From positions 1,240,001-1,304,000 of the forward strand of contig JAACJO010000011.1 in the NCBI GenBank assembly GCA_013368445.1: a DNA stretch of 64,000 nucleotides, in the 5' to 3' direction. The notes beneath the pieces were generated by a model. It saw only the letters and a program-made list of their open reading frames with translations. It did no database searches and had not been told where the DNA came from. How positions within the stretch are numbered: the first letter of the stretch is position 1; every line of letters starts with the position of its first letter. This stretch comes from Leucocoprinus leucothites (lineage: Eukaryota > Basidiomycota > Agaricomycetes > Agaricales > Agaricaceae). This document shows, in pieces, positions 49,806-62,700 of this stretch. Both the position numbers and the translations under genes were made by a program.

Positions 49806-51300
49806 TCAGGACCTGACCACGAGAACAATAAAAGGTAAGATTCGTGCCCAGTAATCACCATCCGTCAAGTTCCTCAAGCCGAACTCGCATGTCGCCACTG
49901 ACTGATCTACCAAGAGTGCCTGACCCACTGCTCCATGACCCAACCCACATAGCGGGAACGTATGCAGTACCTGGCCACTGGAATACAGGATCCAGTTGTT
50001 CCTCCTTAGATGGCGTAGTTTTCCAAAAACCGATGTAACACCGTCCAACCCTTTTGTTAATAAACATCAACGTAGTGTCGTTTGCACCTCAACGACCAAC
50101 AAACAGCACAAATAGCGCAGCAAGACCCGTGACGAACAACCCTGTGTGCACCTCCCTCCGAGATGTATAATTAATAGCAGAGAAACAAGGTTGTTCTCCA
50201 TGTGGCTTCGAGCTCGGCGAGAAGGGGCGGCGATCAGAAGTCCAAGTAATATATGGGGCATAGTAGGTCCCTATGGTACCACCGGGCGAGGCACGAAACG
50301 CGCAAAGTCCGAAGCTCGACAAAAACATACGCAAGACAAACAACAGATTGACGAGCGCTGGGTCAGACATACGCTATAGGTCTCTTGTTGAAGCTGACGC
50401 CAATCTCCGCCAGAAGCGGCAGATTCTAACCGTCTGTCAGTGTCTGCCCTGGAAGGAAGGGTCGACAAGGCATGGGAACCGACGGCGACCTTGGGTGGCG
50501 GTACGAGATCAAAACACTGTAAAACTCGCATTAGGGGATGCTTTGTGATTCTTCTCGGGGGTCTACACCCTTCACAGTAGGCGAGGGTTCCATTATAAGA
50601 CCAGACGAGCTAAACCTCGCGCGAATAAGGCAGAAAATAGCCCGAGTCTGCTGATCCAGGAATAAACACTCAGTCGAAACTTTGAACACCAGATCAAAGA
50701 GGGCGACAAGCAGACACATGGGGTTGAAGTGAAGGGATATGTCAAGTCGACCAAGAGGACAAGAAGTTAACCGAGGTATAGCCGGACGGCATCTGGAATG
50801 CAGGAGTCGCAGCATCAAGCCACCAAAGTCCAGAAGTCCTATTAGGGGCAGGACTAGGAGGGACCTGTCAAACGACCCAAAGGCATCCACCCCCCTCGCC
50901 ACAACCACGGGAGTATAACTCATAGTCAGCGTCATTAATGCATAAAGCAATCTGAAAAGAGCACAAAGCAGTGACTAAAATGCGGAAAGCTGGATCAAAC
51001 GGTTCGCGACACACAGCACTCACCTTCAAATTTCATCCCCTCGGAAGTTATCACTAGAAAAACAGTTTAGCAAAAGAAAGGAAGGGTACCGTCAACACAA
51101 TTCATCGAACCTGCTTCAGAAACGTACACCTTCGGACTTTTGTGCTTCATCAACCGGTCACAAAGACTACAATTGCAGCCCTGGTCCGATTCTGCCGAAC
51201 CATCAGCTGACAAATCCTGATATCACTCCAAACCTGACGAGAACATAATTTCCCGAGCAGTCAACTACTGTATCCTTCCAATTCTAGGCAAGTGGGTTGG
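49806..51300 (-). CDS. candidate multi-exon membrane protein (weak)
   Basis: Several minus-strand frames look like consecutive exons of a hydrophobic protein. One (about 50950-50580) gives LLYALMTLTMSYTPVVVARG, FGSFDRSLLVLPLIGLLDFG and MCLLVALFDLVFKVSTECLF. A 50-nt intron (gtagac...ttttacag) joins its end, in frame, to CFDLVPPPKVAVGSHALSTL. The next frame starts at an ATG (50370) with MSDPALVNLLFVLRMFLSSF and later LFVTGLAALFVLFVG. Another intron leads to a hydrophobic tail ending at 49806. One junction (near 50395) does not keep frame, and the N-terminal exons are uncertain. No family is recognised. It may be a decaying gene. Confidence 0.3.
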
Positions 51301-54300
51301 ATCTTCATCGTGATCATGATGGGACTGTCGATAGCCACTTTGCAGTCTCAAGACGAACTGCGAACTCCTATCTTTTACGGCACGGTGCGCTTGAACCAGG
51401 CGTTCTTCAGATCTTCGAGTCAACTATATGTAAAAGAAAGGGCGCCAACAGCACCCGTTACAAAAATAATCTGATCCCATATGAATGTTCATAATGTGTG
51501 TTGCCGTCACACCGCTCGGAATTGGGGTGATGATCGAGACTAAAGGAAAGCGGGACTTTGGAGGAGGGACCTAGGCACGTAAGGTCCCGATGGCCTACAC
51601 GATTATGGACCCCATCGGGCGTTCGCTAGTATCCGGCTTGTTGGTCGTAGATCACAACCGAATAACCCAGGATCGCGCGGCCGAGCATCTCATTTTCTCG
51701 AACTACAGACTACTCTTGAAATGGAGGAGTAGAAATAATGGTCATGGATTGCGTCATATTACCGAATGAAGAAGTATGTGTGCGAAAGCATCGAACATCA
51801 ACTCTTCTATTCATGTTAGAACCGCAGTAAGGGAAAACATTCAATGCCATCTTTGTCTGTTCCTTTCACGAAATTACAAACCCATTCACTAGACACCCCA
51901 ATTCTGCATACATCTGATCCCCGCGCTAAACAAAGCAATCCCTTGCCAATTTTACGCCGCCACTACATCGCTGTTACCATTTCTATTCCTATTTTTCTCA
52001 AACGAAGAATCATATGGAATCGGCACGCCCCGAGAGCTGAGAAACACGTTTCTCTTGCCACTTCACCTCACCTCTCGCTATTCATCCCCGAACGAGAAAA
52101 AAATCTATAATTGATTAACCACGCCGGGGCTCGAGAAGCGATTATCCCTTGCTTAGAGTAAAGAACCCATCTGGATTCCCATGTGGAGTTGCTCTGCGAT
52201 ATTAGTCGGGCCAGCTCTCAAGGTCTGAGTTGAGCACTTCCAGCAGCAAACAATGTGCACATATACACGAATGTACTGATGGTGGCACCAAGTATAACCC
52301 TGTGGCGGCATCCAGGAGCAGTAAAGTACTCGTAATCAACAATCAATCTTCCTCTTGCCGCGGCGCCGCTGAGTCTCAAACGTTTTGAATAAAGTCTAAA
52401 AACAGATCAATACACAGATTTTTCCACTCGTAGACGGCTTCGACTTATCAAAAAAGGCGGCTTCACATGCCAAAAACTGACTACCAGTGGAGGTTTGCTG
52501 ATATGTCAGAATGCCAAGTATAGCCTGTTGCATTGACACGGACACGGATACAACCGAATCCCGCTCGCGCGGGGCTATTTATTCTGGCGAGTGCTCAAGA
52601 CTCGAAGCAGTGAAGTTATATTTATGAGATTGGATACGAGCCCGATATCTGGTATCTACAGGTCTAGAGCGCTCTATATCATTACTCTGCGAAAACTTGA
52701 ATGGCCATCCATCCATCAACCATCCCCAATCCCTTGGTCTTGGTACCATCAACGCCGATCATTCCATAATGCAACAGTGAGAAACTTCTTCACCCGCACC
52801 AACAAAATTATTGATTATCTCGTTTCAGAACATTACCGCGTTCGCACAACTGTATTCATTCTCGTGGTAACATACCTTGGTCCCTTACGATACCAGTCTC
52901 AGGCGTTTCCCCTCAACTTCGATATTTCATAATTGAAGAATTCCTTGGGGATCAAGAAACACATTATTGATGGGCTACATTCAAGATCTCTCGGAAGGCG
53001 CTCTGCCGCTGTTCCCCGTTGATAATACGATGATGAGACTGATGCATTGATGCGGCATAGGTACTTCTGGCACACATACTTATGAGCATTGATAGGTCCA
53101 CCATCCCCAGTCAAGGAAATTGCCGATTCAAGAGACAGTGCTAATACTTCCATCACCAAATACCGCCAAGTAATCAATAATACTATCCGCATGCACAAAC
53201 GTACACACGCCCGCACGGTCCAAGCTACCATCGATCGCACAGTACAGCACAGTAGTGCTCAGAACCCTCGGTGGTATAGACCTGTCTGCTCCGTTCCCCA
53301 AATGGGTGGTACCCTACCATGCACTTGGCCTCAAATACAAAACACACGAGGCATTTTGGGAGGAAATCCCAAAGTTGCAAAGCCCGCTTTGTCCCCTTTG
53401 AGAAAGTTTAAAACCGGCACTTAGCGTTGAGAAAGCAACAGTTCTGCATTGTTCCGGCGAGTTGCGAATGACTGAAACTCCTAATGCATAGAGCTTACTC
53501 GAGCGGAGTGATACATGAACGCCACAACTGGCCGAGCCGGGGATTCGCCTAGGAATTTCCCGGCATCGACTCGTGTTGGTGGTGGTGTTGGTGGTGGTGG
53601 TAAAGGTACTATTATATGACTCAGGCAAGAGGTTCCGTTTGACCTGAGATGGTAAGACGTTAGTAAGTAGATACAAAAACACCTCTTTCTGGGTGAGCCC
53701 TCCCCTTAATAAGACACTGGAAAGTTCCTCATCTTTCCATAACCCGTATCGCATCAAACAAAGACTATTCCCATAGAACAGGACAGCGGACTCGTCGAAC
53801 CTGGTGCGGCAAAATGTCAACGTACAGTGGAACCTTCCGTAACTCTGACTATCCTAGCAAATATGCAAGTGTATACATATGCCGAGAGAAAAGATATTTC
53901 CCTTCTCGAATTCCCTTGTGGCGGCGGCAAACACTGCGATACTGAGCACTTGGCCCTCAACTGTTTAGCACTCATCGAACGCGGCGGCGAGTCATCAATT
54001 ATTTCAAACTCAGCCTATCGAGAAAAATGCCGGCATCCACCCCAGAAGGTTTCATCCAGAAAATTCTCGAGTTTGGTTAGCGCCTCAATAAACTTTGAGT
54101 CTTCCGTCCGAAAAGCATGAAATGTAACGATACAAGCGGATAAGTACGTCTAGTCTACATTTTTTCATTTCGAACTTCCCGACTTGACTGGACCCAAGTG
54201 CCGCGGCGCCGCGCCGCTGCAGGGCCGAATGCCGGCGTATGCATGCCTTCAGGCTTGTACTTGTACATAATTGCTTGATGGATCGCGGTCATCAGTGCAG

Positions 54301-57170
54301 CGACTGAGGGGATTTAAGGGGAGCTACTACAGTTATGAAATTATGCCTGGATTGTCATATCGCTAAGAGCATTTGGTATTTACCTCGCAAGGCTCAGTGC
54401 GGAGTGATGTATTTCAGAGAGGTTGAACTTCTTGCGTGCCCGCTGCCAACCCTCTGATGTCACTGCTCTTTTGTTATCTATGTAACTCGACGATTGCATT
54501 CCCCCGATTCCAACGCCTGCTTTGTGATGATTCCGGTGTCGATGTTCCAGGATTATATTATTTTCTCAGTCGCTCACTGTTACTGGTCCTATTTATTGAT
54601 TTACTGGTGACAACACAGAGTCAGAATTGACCTTGGCATACAATCTAATACTATCTGCTCTATATTTGCTTATCCGGGATTCTAAGCCTATCCCCCAGCT
54701 CGGAAACGAACACAGAGGACGCCTACCGCCCCTGAGATCCCCGCTCCCGGGGCTTCCCCGCACTACTCTACAATCCTCTCTTCAATAGTCACGGCCCTCC
54801 GAGATTACTAAAATAAGATTCAACCTCAGACTACCGCCCAGGTCGGAAACGAACAATCACAAAACGCTAAATACACACATATACACATACACACCGAGAC
54901 ACATGCCAAAGAAGTTCCAAGTTTTTTCGGCCGCCCTTAAGTATACTCTCTTTTCGCCCGACGGTAGGACTAATATTAGAAACACGTACCCAAAGTAACT
55001 GTCAATAAGTAACAGTCGATAGCCAGTTTATCGGTGCATCATGACAATTTATAACTCACCCCCAGACCGCACCTCCGCGCCGATTGGCTTTTTTTCGCAA
55101 GAAAGGGATATGATGTGTGTTCCTAGTAATGATCGGTCTCCTCGACTTTGCCTATTTTAACTATTTGAGTACCACTTAGAGCGGCTGGTGGGGTCCATCA
55201 CTCCATTCCTTCCGAGATCTCTTGTTTCCTTCCTTAGTGTTGGTTTTGGATAACACGAGTCGGCTCCGATAGACACGAATTTTGAAAAAGTGGGGTTTGT
55301 GGCAGCGGGGATATGTCTTCTCATGCCCATGAATGGAAGCTGAGAGCGGGACTCATTTAAATATATTTGTGTGCATGTGTGTTTGATCGGTCACCTTGCG
55401 AAAAGTACTCCATCCTCCTCTCGGTGCCTATTCTCCAAAATAAGTAAGGAAAGTATGGCACAGCGTCCGACAGAGAGGATCGCACCGGAAAAGGTGTTCT
55501 GAAGTGATGATGATGATATCAATATCACGAGGGACTGACGTTCTTGGGCCATATCCTTGGTTCCCAAGAGCTAAGATTAAATCATTGGTCGTATCCTAGC
55601 TGGGCCTCGAGGAGATGATGGATGATTTTATCGTTCTGTTGTTGGTTGTTGGTTGGGGGGTGATCAAAAGCGGTACTTGGATCTAACTGCTATGATGATC
55701 AACAACAGGAGTTTGATCGTAGTTTAGTACACTTAGGTGGACGACGGTAGTAGTAAGAACGTCTTCAAGTGGGAAAGCACGAGAAGAGAAGGTAACAGAT
55801 AAAAACAGGAAGAAGTGCGAAAGGCACGGTCTCTGCCTAGGTACCGTGCGGTGCGATAATATTAAAGGTTAATATTGAGAACCAAAGAAGCTCAGAACAT
55901 TGTTGCCGGAGGAGGCGGGGCGGATTATGTTGTCAAACAGGCTTTACTGTCGGGTTCTCGTTATCGTTATCATTATAGCCTAGAGATATGAGTTGTATGA
56001 AACTTACGGTGTACACGGAGACCAAGCACGGCCACCGGCCTGCCAGTCAATTAAGACAAGGCAGACGAAGACGCTTGTGTGAGTAAGGTGACGGTAGAAT
56101 AACGTTAAAGGTTGACGGAAGGACGGAGACCGTCTCGCCCGTCTTGCCCGTCCCCTCACCGAGTAAAAAGGCGCTTCGGAGGAACAGAGATCTTTGTTTT
56201 TCTCAGATCCATCATGTAAAAGGTCCCACACCGGGGAGGGGAGTTGAGCTTGGAGAGTCCTTGCTGGCAGCACACGTCCACTAGCATGCAGGCGGTAATG
56301 AGCATGTCCAATCTCGATACAATAGATTATTAGATACCAAAAGATCGGGGCCGCCTTCACTTGAGGGGAGATGAGATTCAATTCATTGAATACATTAAAC
56401 AGCTATAAAAACATCTCATAGCGGCCGACTGAACGGACGGAGTCTTTTCATGTCGGAGAAAGATTGGAGCGGAGGGAGGGAGGGAAGAGGGGACATGAAG
56501 GACCTGAGACCTGAGATTTCAAATAGGGTAACTCCTAGATCATTAGTATGGTACTTCTTCGCGTCGAAGCTTGGCTCCTACTCCCTCCCATCACGATTCG
56601 CGGGGCGATGACAATACAGTACTACATACTGTATGGGGGTTCTTTCTTTTGATCGGACAAGTTGAAGCAGAACTTATGAAGTGCGAAGGGGTAGGGGTGC
56701 AGGCAGTGCCAAAAATAGCCATTTATCAGATTCCAACGGAGTAAAGGAGAGGATGGGGATAAGAAGATGAGCGCTTGACGACGGGAACCTGAGTGTGTAG
56801 TATTTAGATTTTCGCATCCGAGTCCTCTCAAGGATCGCTCTAGACGCGGCGAGGGTTAGGTGGATGTTGGTGGCAACAAAAAGGAGCGTTCCCGCGACTG
56901 TGCGAGCTGAACCAGTTTGGAATTAGGACGGCATCTTGCGGGAAAAGGTTACGTTGTTGGGTTGGGTGCGTAAAGGTGGTAAGTTGACGGGGATCAGGCG
57001 GAGTGCAGATGAGAGACGGCGATCACAGGTTTCTTGTAACTCAGATTAGTGATGCTGATCGGATCTGAGTGATGATGAATTCTGTCAATATGGCCGTCCA
57101 ATTTATATACTCCGTATTCTAATCCCCCTCTCGATTCTCTTCCTCCCCCCTCTATCCCTTCCGCTAAGCC
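51301..57170. other. 6-kb tract without a clear gene
   Basis: No frame here gives a recognised domain. The longest (53314-53820, minus, 168 codons) includes a Thr/Asn run from a GTT/GGT-type microsatellite at about 53575-53603 and ends without a family match. A minus-strand stretch near 54030-54115 (FRTEDSKFIEALTKLENFL) is protein-like but isolated. The right-hand 2-3 kb should carry the promoter and 5' leader of the F-box gene at 57171. Confidence 0.4.
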
Positions 57171-59700
57171 ATGTCCCTCCTCCTCCATGTTCCCCTTGAA
57201 ATCCTTACTACCATAGCAAGGTTTCTCGCTTGCGATGATCCATATTCCCCTCCGAGGGACTTGCTGGCGCTGCAAATTACCAGTCGATACTTCAATGAAC
57301 ATCTGAATTGTCACTTGAATCCAGCAGTCTGGGCTGCTGCTTTTCGATTCCGCTTCGACCATCTCGCTGTCATCCGTCGCAACTTTCGTCCTAATGGTCG
57401 TGACTACTACGACCAGCTCCGGCAATACACAGAAGCACTCGCCACGATCCGTAAGCAGGACATTGCGAACATGCAAGACGATGAGATGGAGGTTATGAGG
57501 ACGATATATGTAATGTTGCTGGACAATAACGGGAAGGATCGCTCACAGTTGGAGCACGTCGGCGTCGATTCGTTTTTGTTCGAATACGTTCGAACACGAC
57601 TACGAATGCATACCGAGAGAAGCAATGGGTGGCCGCTGGACAGTGGAGAAAATGTGTATGCTTTGTGGTCGATATGGATGCTAACGACACCGCAGAAACT
57701 GCAGCAGGAGACCGTGCCACAGCGAGAGCTGATTGTGGCCTCGGTGCTGCCCTACGTGATTAACCCATACCGATACCCGCAGGCAGAGGCACCGCCCAGC
57801 CACTTCCACCTTCCCCTCCCCGCCGACCAACAACGGGGCACCATCGTCCTTCCTACCTCGGAAGGAGCCTCTGCACACGGCCCGTACCCGGTCTACATCC
57901 ATCCCTCTCGTGAAGTTCAGCTCCCTTACTTTGGTTCTATGCCAGCTTTCTCTCCTCCACCCATCACACTCGCCGCAAAACTCTTGTACTTTTCTCGTCG
58001 TGAAATTATCCCCTTTGGCATTCCCCCACATCTTCCACGCACCCGGGCAGAGGCTCCGCCCTCGAACGAACCTCGTCCTGTCCAAGAGGACTTTATCGAG
58101 ATCAACGCGCACCGCGGTGCTCTGCCGCCACCCTGCATCACGTGGGATTGGGCACAGGGCTGCAAACTCATTAACGGCATTCCTGATCACTCCGATGTCG
58201 ACCATAGTGCACGTTGGGATCCTGATTACTGGAGGCGTCGTCTCTGTGGATACGCGTGGCGGCCAAATCCCAAGTGGCGCCCCGGTAAAGTCTACGTGCC
58301 TGGTTCGATGGACGGCCTTTGGCAAGGCAGATTAGTCGTACGTATTACTATTTCCCTCTTTCAGACGTCATTCCCTCATTCCTTCTCTCATTCAGCTCCC
58401 AATGGAGGCGTCCATGAGGCATCTTATCGAACACGCTGCCTTTCCGGGCTCAGCAAACTTCAACGAGTCCGCTCTTAATCTCACTCACCAGCCTCTTTTC
58501 ATGCGTCTCAAGGAGTTGCACGCAGTATCGACGTCATCTTCCTCTCCTCATCTTCATGTTCCTTTCCCTCCTCCATACCCTACCCAACAACAAATCAACG
58601 ACAACGATGACCTCAGCGACTGGTCCGATCTCTCCATGTGCAACGCGTGGTTCCCCGGCCAACTCGGTAGTCTCGACTTTCACTCGAACTCCAATTCGCC
58701 TCGCAATTCCCGTCTCTATACTCCACCTGGTCAACCCAAGAACGTACTTGTTCAACTAGAAGGTCACGTTCCCCCTCCTGGCACATACCCCGCATCCCCA
58801 TATACCCATGAAGCCAACGCGTGGCTATATACACAGTTTGATCGTCGATTGGATAAGGAGAGAAGGCAGAGGGCTACAGAGATGGACGATGATGAGTACA
58901 GACACGAGGGATGCGAGGAATGTGAGGTGTGCAGGGAACGTCAGGAGGTAGTCAACAAAGCGAGATTGTTGGACGAGAAGGACCATGAAGCGATTTCGGA
59001 GGCTTATGCTAAGGAATGGAGGTCGATCGACGAGATATTTGAGAGCGTAGGACTTGGGAGGGACGAGACGCATCCGGATGATGATATCTTCGATGGTGAT
59101 GAGGACGATGAGGACGATCCTAGTATCGCCGGGGGTGGGAACGAGGATATTGCTATTGACGAGGATGAAGAGGCACCCCAATTTATTCAAGATCCCGATG
59201 CGGAGGTGAATAATTCGACGTTGAGGCCTGTTCGACGCGGTACAGATCGAGCGAAGATTGCGGAGTGTGATGGGATTAAGGATATCATTTTCAGTGGCAC
59301 AGTACGCACCTTTATTTTTTTCCTTCTCTATTCACCTCTGAATTCTCGTACTAGACCGACCGCCGTCACGCTCTCGCATGGAACAAATTCACATTCTATG
59401 GTCGCGTACGACCATGGGACGGGCTCATCGGTATCCTCAGACGCTCAGTATGTCCGCTCGCTAATCCATCCCCTCCCTTCTTTGTTTTCCCTCGATATTC
59501 ACATACTGATATATCAGCCTGGCGATCCACAGTTTTGGCCACATCAAAACTTCATCTTTTTCTATGGCTACCTCGTTGGAAGCGAGTCGTTCGTCGGGAA
59601 CTGGAGATTTGCGGCGCATGATCCGTTTTTACCGACTTGGGAGAGTGCGTTCGTGATGAGTAGGAAGAAGGATGATGCTGGAGGAGGGGACGATGAGTGA
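57171..59700 (+). CDS. large F-box-type protein with acidic C-terminal segment
   Basis: Four exons encode about 770 residues. The start MSLLLHVPLEILTTIARFLA, followed by LLALQITSRYFNEHLN, matches an F-box at residues 1-45, so Skp1/SCF recruitment is likely. The middle is rich in Pro and aromatic residues (CITWDWAQGCKLINGIPDHS, DPDYWRRRLCGYAWRPNPKW, GSMDGLWQGRLV) and resembles a conserved basidiomycete-type module; that comparison is from memory. A Cys cluster (GCEECEVCRE) and a long Asp/Glu-rich stretch (DDDIFDGDEDDEDDPS) come next. The final exons give GIKDIIFSGT, then RRHALAWNKFTFYGRVRPWD, GLIGILRRS and PGDPQFWPHQNFIFFYGYLV. The introns (after GRLV, SGT and LRRS) are GT...AG and in frame. 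The stop is at 59700. The substrate is unknown. Confidence 0.85.
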
Positions 59701-62700
59701 GCTGTATGTGGGTGAGGGAACGGGGAGAAGGATGAGCAACTGTGGAGCTAGAAGCGGTGTGGTCATTGTTGGTGTGATGTGAGCGGGATGACCGGATCTT
59801 GTTGAGTTTCTTGGGTTTTATCGCGCCTTTGTGAGTTTGCCCCGGTTTGTTTGTTTGTTTTTAACCTCTGTGCACCTATATGCATTCCCCTTCTCCCCTC
59901 GAGTCTGCGCTTTCGGCTTATTTATTGCGACCTCGCACGCGAATTGATATTTCTGTGCTGTTGCGAGCGTCTGATATATCGGCGCTTGTGGTCCTTTGTG
60001 ACTCATGTTTTCTTGGTTTATTATTGTATGCTCGTCCCCTTTTTGATTTCGAGACTGCTGTTTCTCCGAGCTTGGTTGTATGCATCCCATTAAGGCCTCG
60101 CCGCCTTGCTTTTTTCGTTTCTCGTGTACTTGTATCCCCCTTTCATCTTTGCTGTTCTTGGTTACAAACGAACAATTTACCTTGCAGTTATATTTACATA
60201 CCTACATCCACGCACATCTGCATCTCCTTACATGCTCATACCATACTCTCACTTTCACGAACGCTGCATACATGCAATGTTTCTTTTCATACAGACCTTT
60301 TTTGTTTTCGCTCCTACATACATACATACAGCTACTCACCATACGTGCGATACATCGTACGGAGCTTGTTTATACCACTGATACTCATTTACACACGCAC
60401 ACACGTGTACATACATATACACGACTACCTCTCTTCTTCTACATTCCACGTTTGGTGTTCTGATGCATTATCTGCTTGCTACTAGAGTTTTTTTCTGTAC
60501 GCGTAGTACGTAGTACAGATTGGTGTGTCTTGCCTGTATACCGTGCGCATGTTGCGTTGGTCTAGACAAGGGACCGTGTTTCTTGCTTGAAGCCAGATGC
60601 GTGTCCTGAAATTATAGTTCGTTGCAATGTTGATTCGAGCGCGCTTTAAATTTCTGAGTAGAAACAGAAGACACTACGCCTGGGGGCCAATAATCCTCTG
60701 TAAGTATTGAGCTAGAGGTCGTGGCGGGGCCCACGGCTGAGACTTTGCTTCAACCTATTTCTTCTTGTGAGGGCTTGTCCCGGCCATTTCAGCAACACCC
60801 TACTGTCAGACAGGTATTATTCACTGCGCACTCAATGGTCCAGATAGATTATTGAAAGTCTATCGGTTGATTGTCACAATAATACTACAATAATGGTGGG
60901 GGACCAAGCCTTACTGAAATATTATTATGATAATTCATCAGTAATCTATGCCGATTTTTCAGTTTGTGGTCAAGCAATATACTCCATAATAATTCAATAA
61001 TCCTGGTGGATCACTAATTCAGGGGCGCAGTGTATTGTGCTCTCCGAACATACACCAGCAATCTTACAATCTGCGACCACGGGGCACAGCATCCACAAAG
61101 CTCAAAGGGGAGACCTAAAATGCGTAATACAACCTGGTTTGCCGAGTCTATTTGATTGATTGTCACGATAATACTAAGACTTGGCAAAATATTATCATCA
61201 TGTTGAGGGTCGAACGCCCATTGAACGCTCAAGCTTCGAATCTCGAGCGCCTGGGCCCTCGGCTTTGGGTTCAACGAATTCGAACCTGAGTCTGATCGAT
61301 CAGACCCAGGCTCAGTCTATAATTTAAGTACATAAGGCTTAATAAAAACTGTGGGCGCACTCCCGAAATGACACAAGTCTAATCTTTGAGAAGCGTTTAT
61401 TCTAGATATAGGGCAAGTATGACGTCCAACCTCTTGGAACATGAATGCGCATAACGGAAATGAGGATGGTCATATGTACGAGCGTGTTTCTTGATTTAGA
61501 GGCTCGGTTTCATCAGTCTACTTGAACTCCGATCGAGCCAGTTGTTGGGCTTGATATGAGTTAGTTTGTGGAATGGAGGTGGAGTGGGGTACGTACTAAG
61601 CACTTCCGAATCTGAGTGTCGTGATGCACGTATGTACAGGGTTTTATGATCGTCGTCGTCCGATAACGGAACCTTGTGGTGGGCTAGGCCGTCATGCGAG
61701 CGTCGTATAGTGAGCACCCTTTTAATTGTGGACGGATTGAATACATTTGGACGGTACTTTCGTTTTTCCTCTTCTTCTCTCTGTAGCACCATTCGCGTCT
61801 CCACCGGCGATCCAGGGCCTCAGAATAGAGTATATCCGCCGCTACCAGCGCTTTGAAACAAGGTTTCGAGTGAAAGAATAATCCAGTTTTCATTTCAGCT
61901 TTCGCTCGTAATGGACATTAGCGCCAGGAGCAGATACACTCTACTCATTGGATTCTACTCTTTTGCTTTATAGCTTAGCCCGGATATTGGCAACCCCCGT
62001 GCGATGACTCGTTTAATGCCAGTGAAACCCTAAACAAGCTACGAAAAAAGTTGAATAATACAAAGCCCGGTGGTTACTTGCTCGTACACGTTAACCGCTT
62101 CCGTAGGATGCGCTGAGCGCTCCAACGTTTCTGGAGATGTCTAGAGTGTCTGTGTAACTAAAGTCGAGGGGTTCGTATGGGTGCATTGAGAGCAAGCACA
62201 GAAACTCGATGACTCGATGGCCGCGGATGGAGAACCCGATACTCCATGAGACGGCGATGGGCCAAACCACGGAGATGAGCCTGGTTCTTCATACCTTTGT
62301 TCTCAAGTAGGTATTACACGCACACAGAGAAGATCCCATTGGTTATCCCTGGTTACGATCGGGTCCAAAACTTTGGGCCTCGTGACGGGTTCAAACCCGT
62401 TTGCCACACTGCCAAGTGGATGTAGTAGAACCTGTCTCACCAGTTGGGGCTAGCAATGAAGGTGTAGAGCTCTCCTAGTGCCACACGGCACTAGTGTAAC
62501 GAACCAGTAGGAGGGATTCATACTCACTATCTCTCAATCTCAATAGCTCACTTGGTCAAAAAAGTTTAAAGTCCAAATGTCTTCCATTCTGCCCGTTCGC
62601 CAGTTCATCTGGGCATGGCGGCAAGTTTGTTCCTCATGGCAAGTGTATAGTGAGCATTGATTGGGATAAGGAAGTCGTGTATCGATTGAATGAGGCAGCC

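Noticed and set aside
53314..53820. 168-codon minus-strand frame
   Set aside because: Part of it is a Thr/Asn run from a simple repeat; no domain, no intron logic and no neighbouring exons that join in frame.
59880..60485. 201-codon plus-strand frame downstream of the F-box gene
   Set aside because: It lies in the expected 3' UTR, is dominated by Leu/Ser/His/Tyr from T/C-rich and cataca-type simple sequence, and has no domain.
62385..62400. tRNA-like T-arm (acgggttcaaacccgt) with a B-box-like word
   Set aside because: No matching A-box, acceptor stem or anticodon arm is found at the right distance on either strand.
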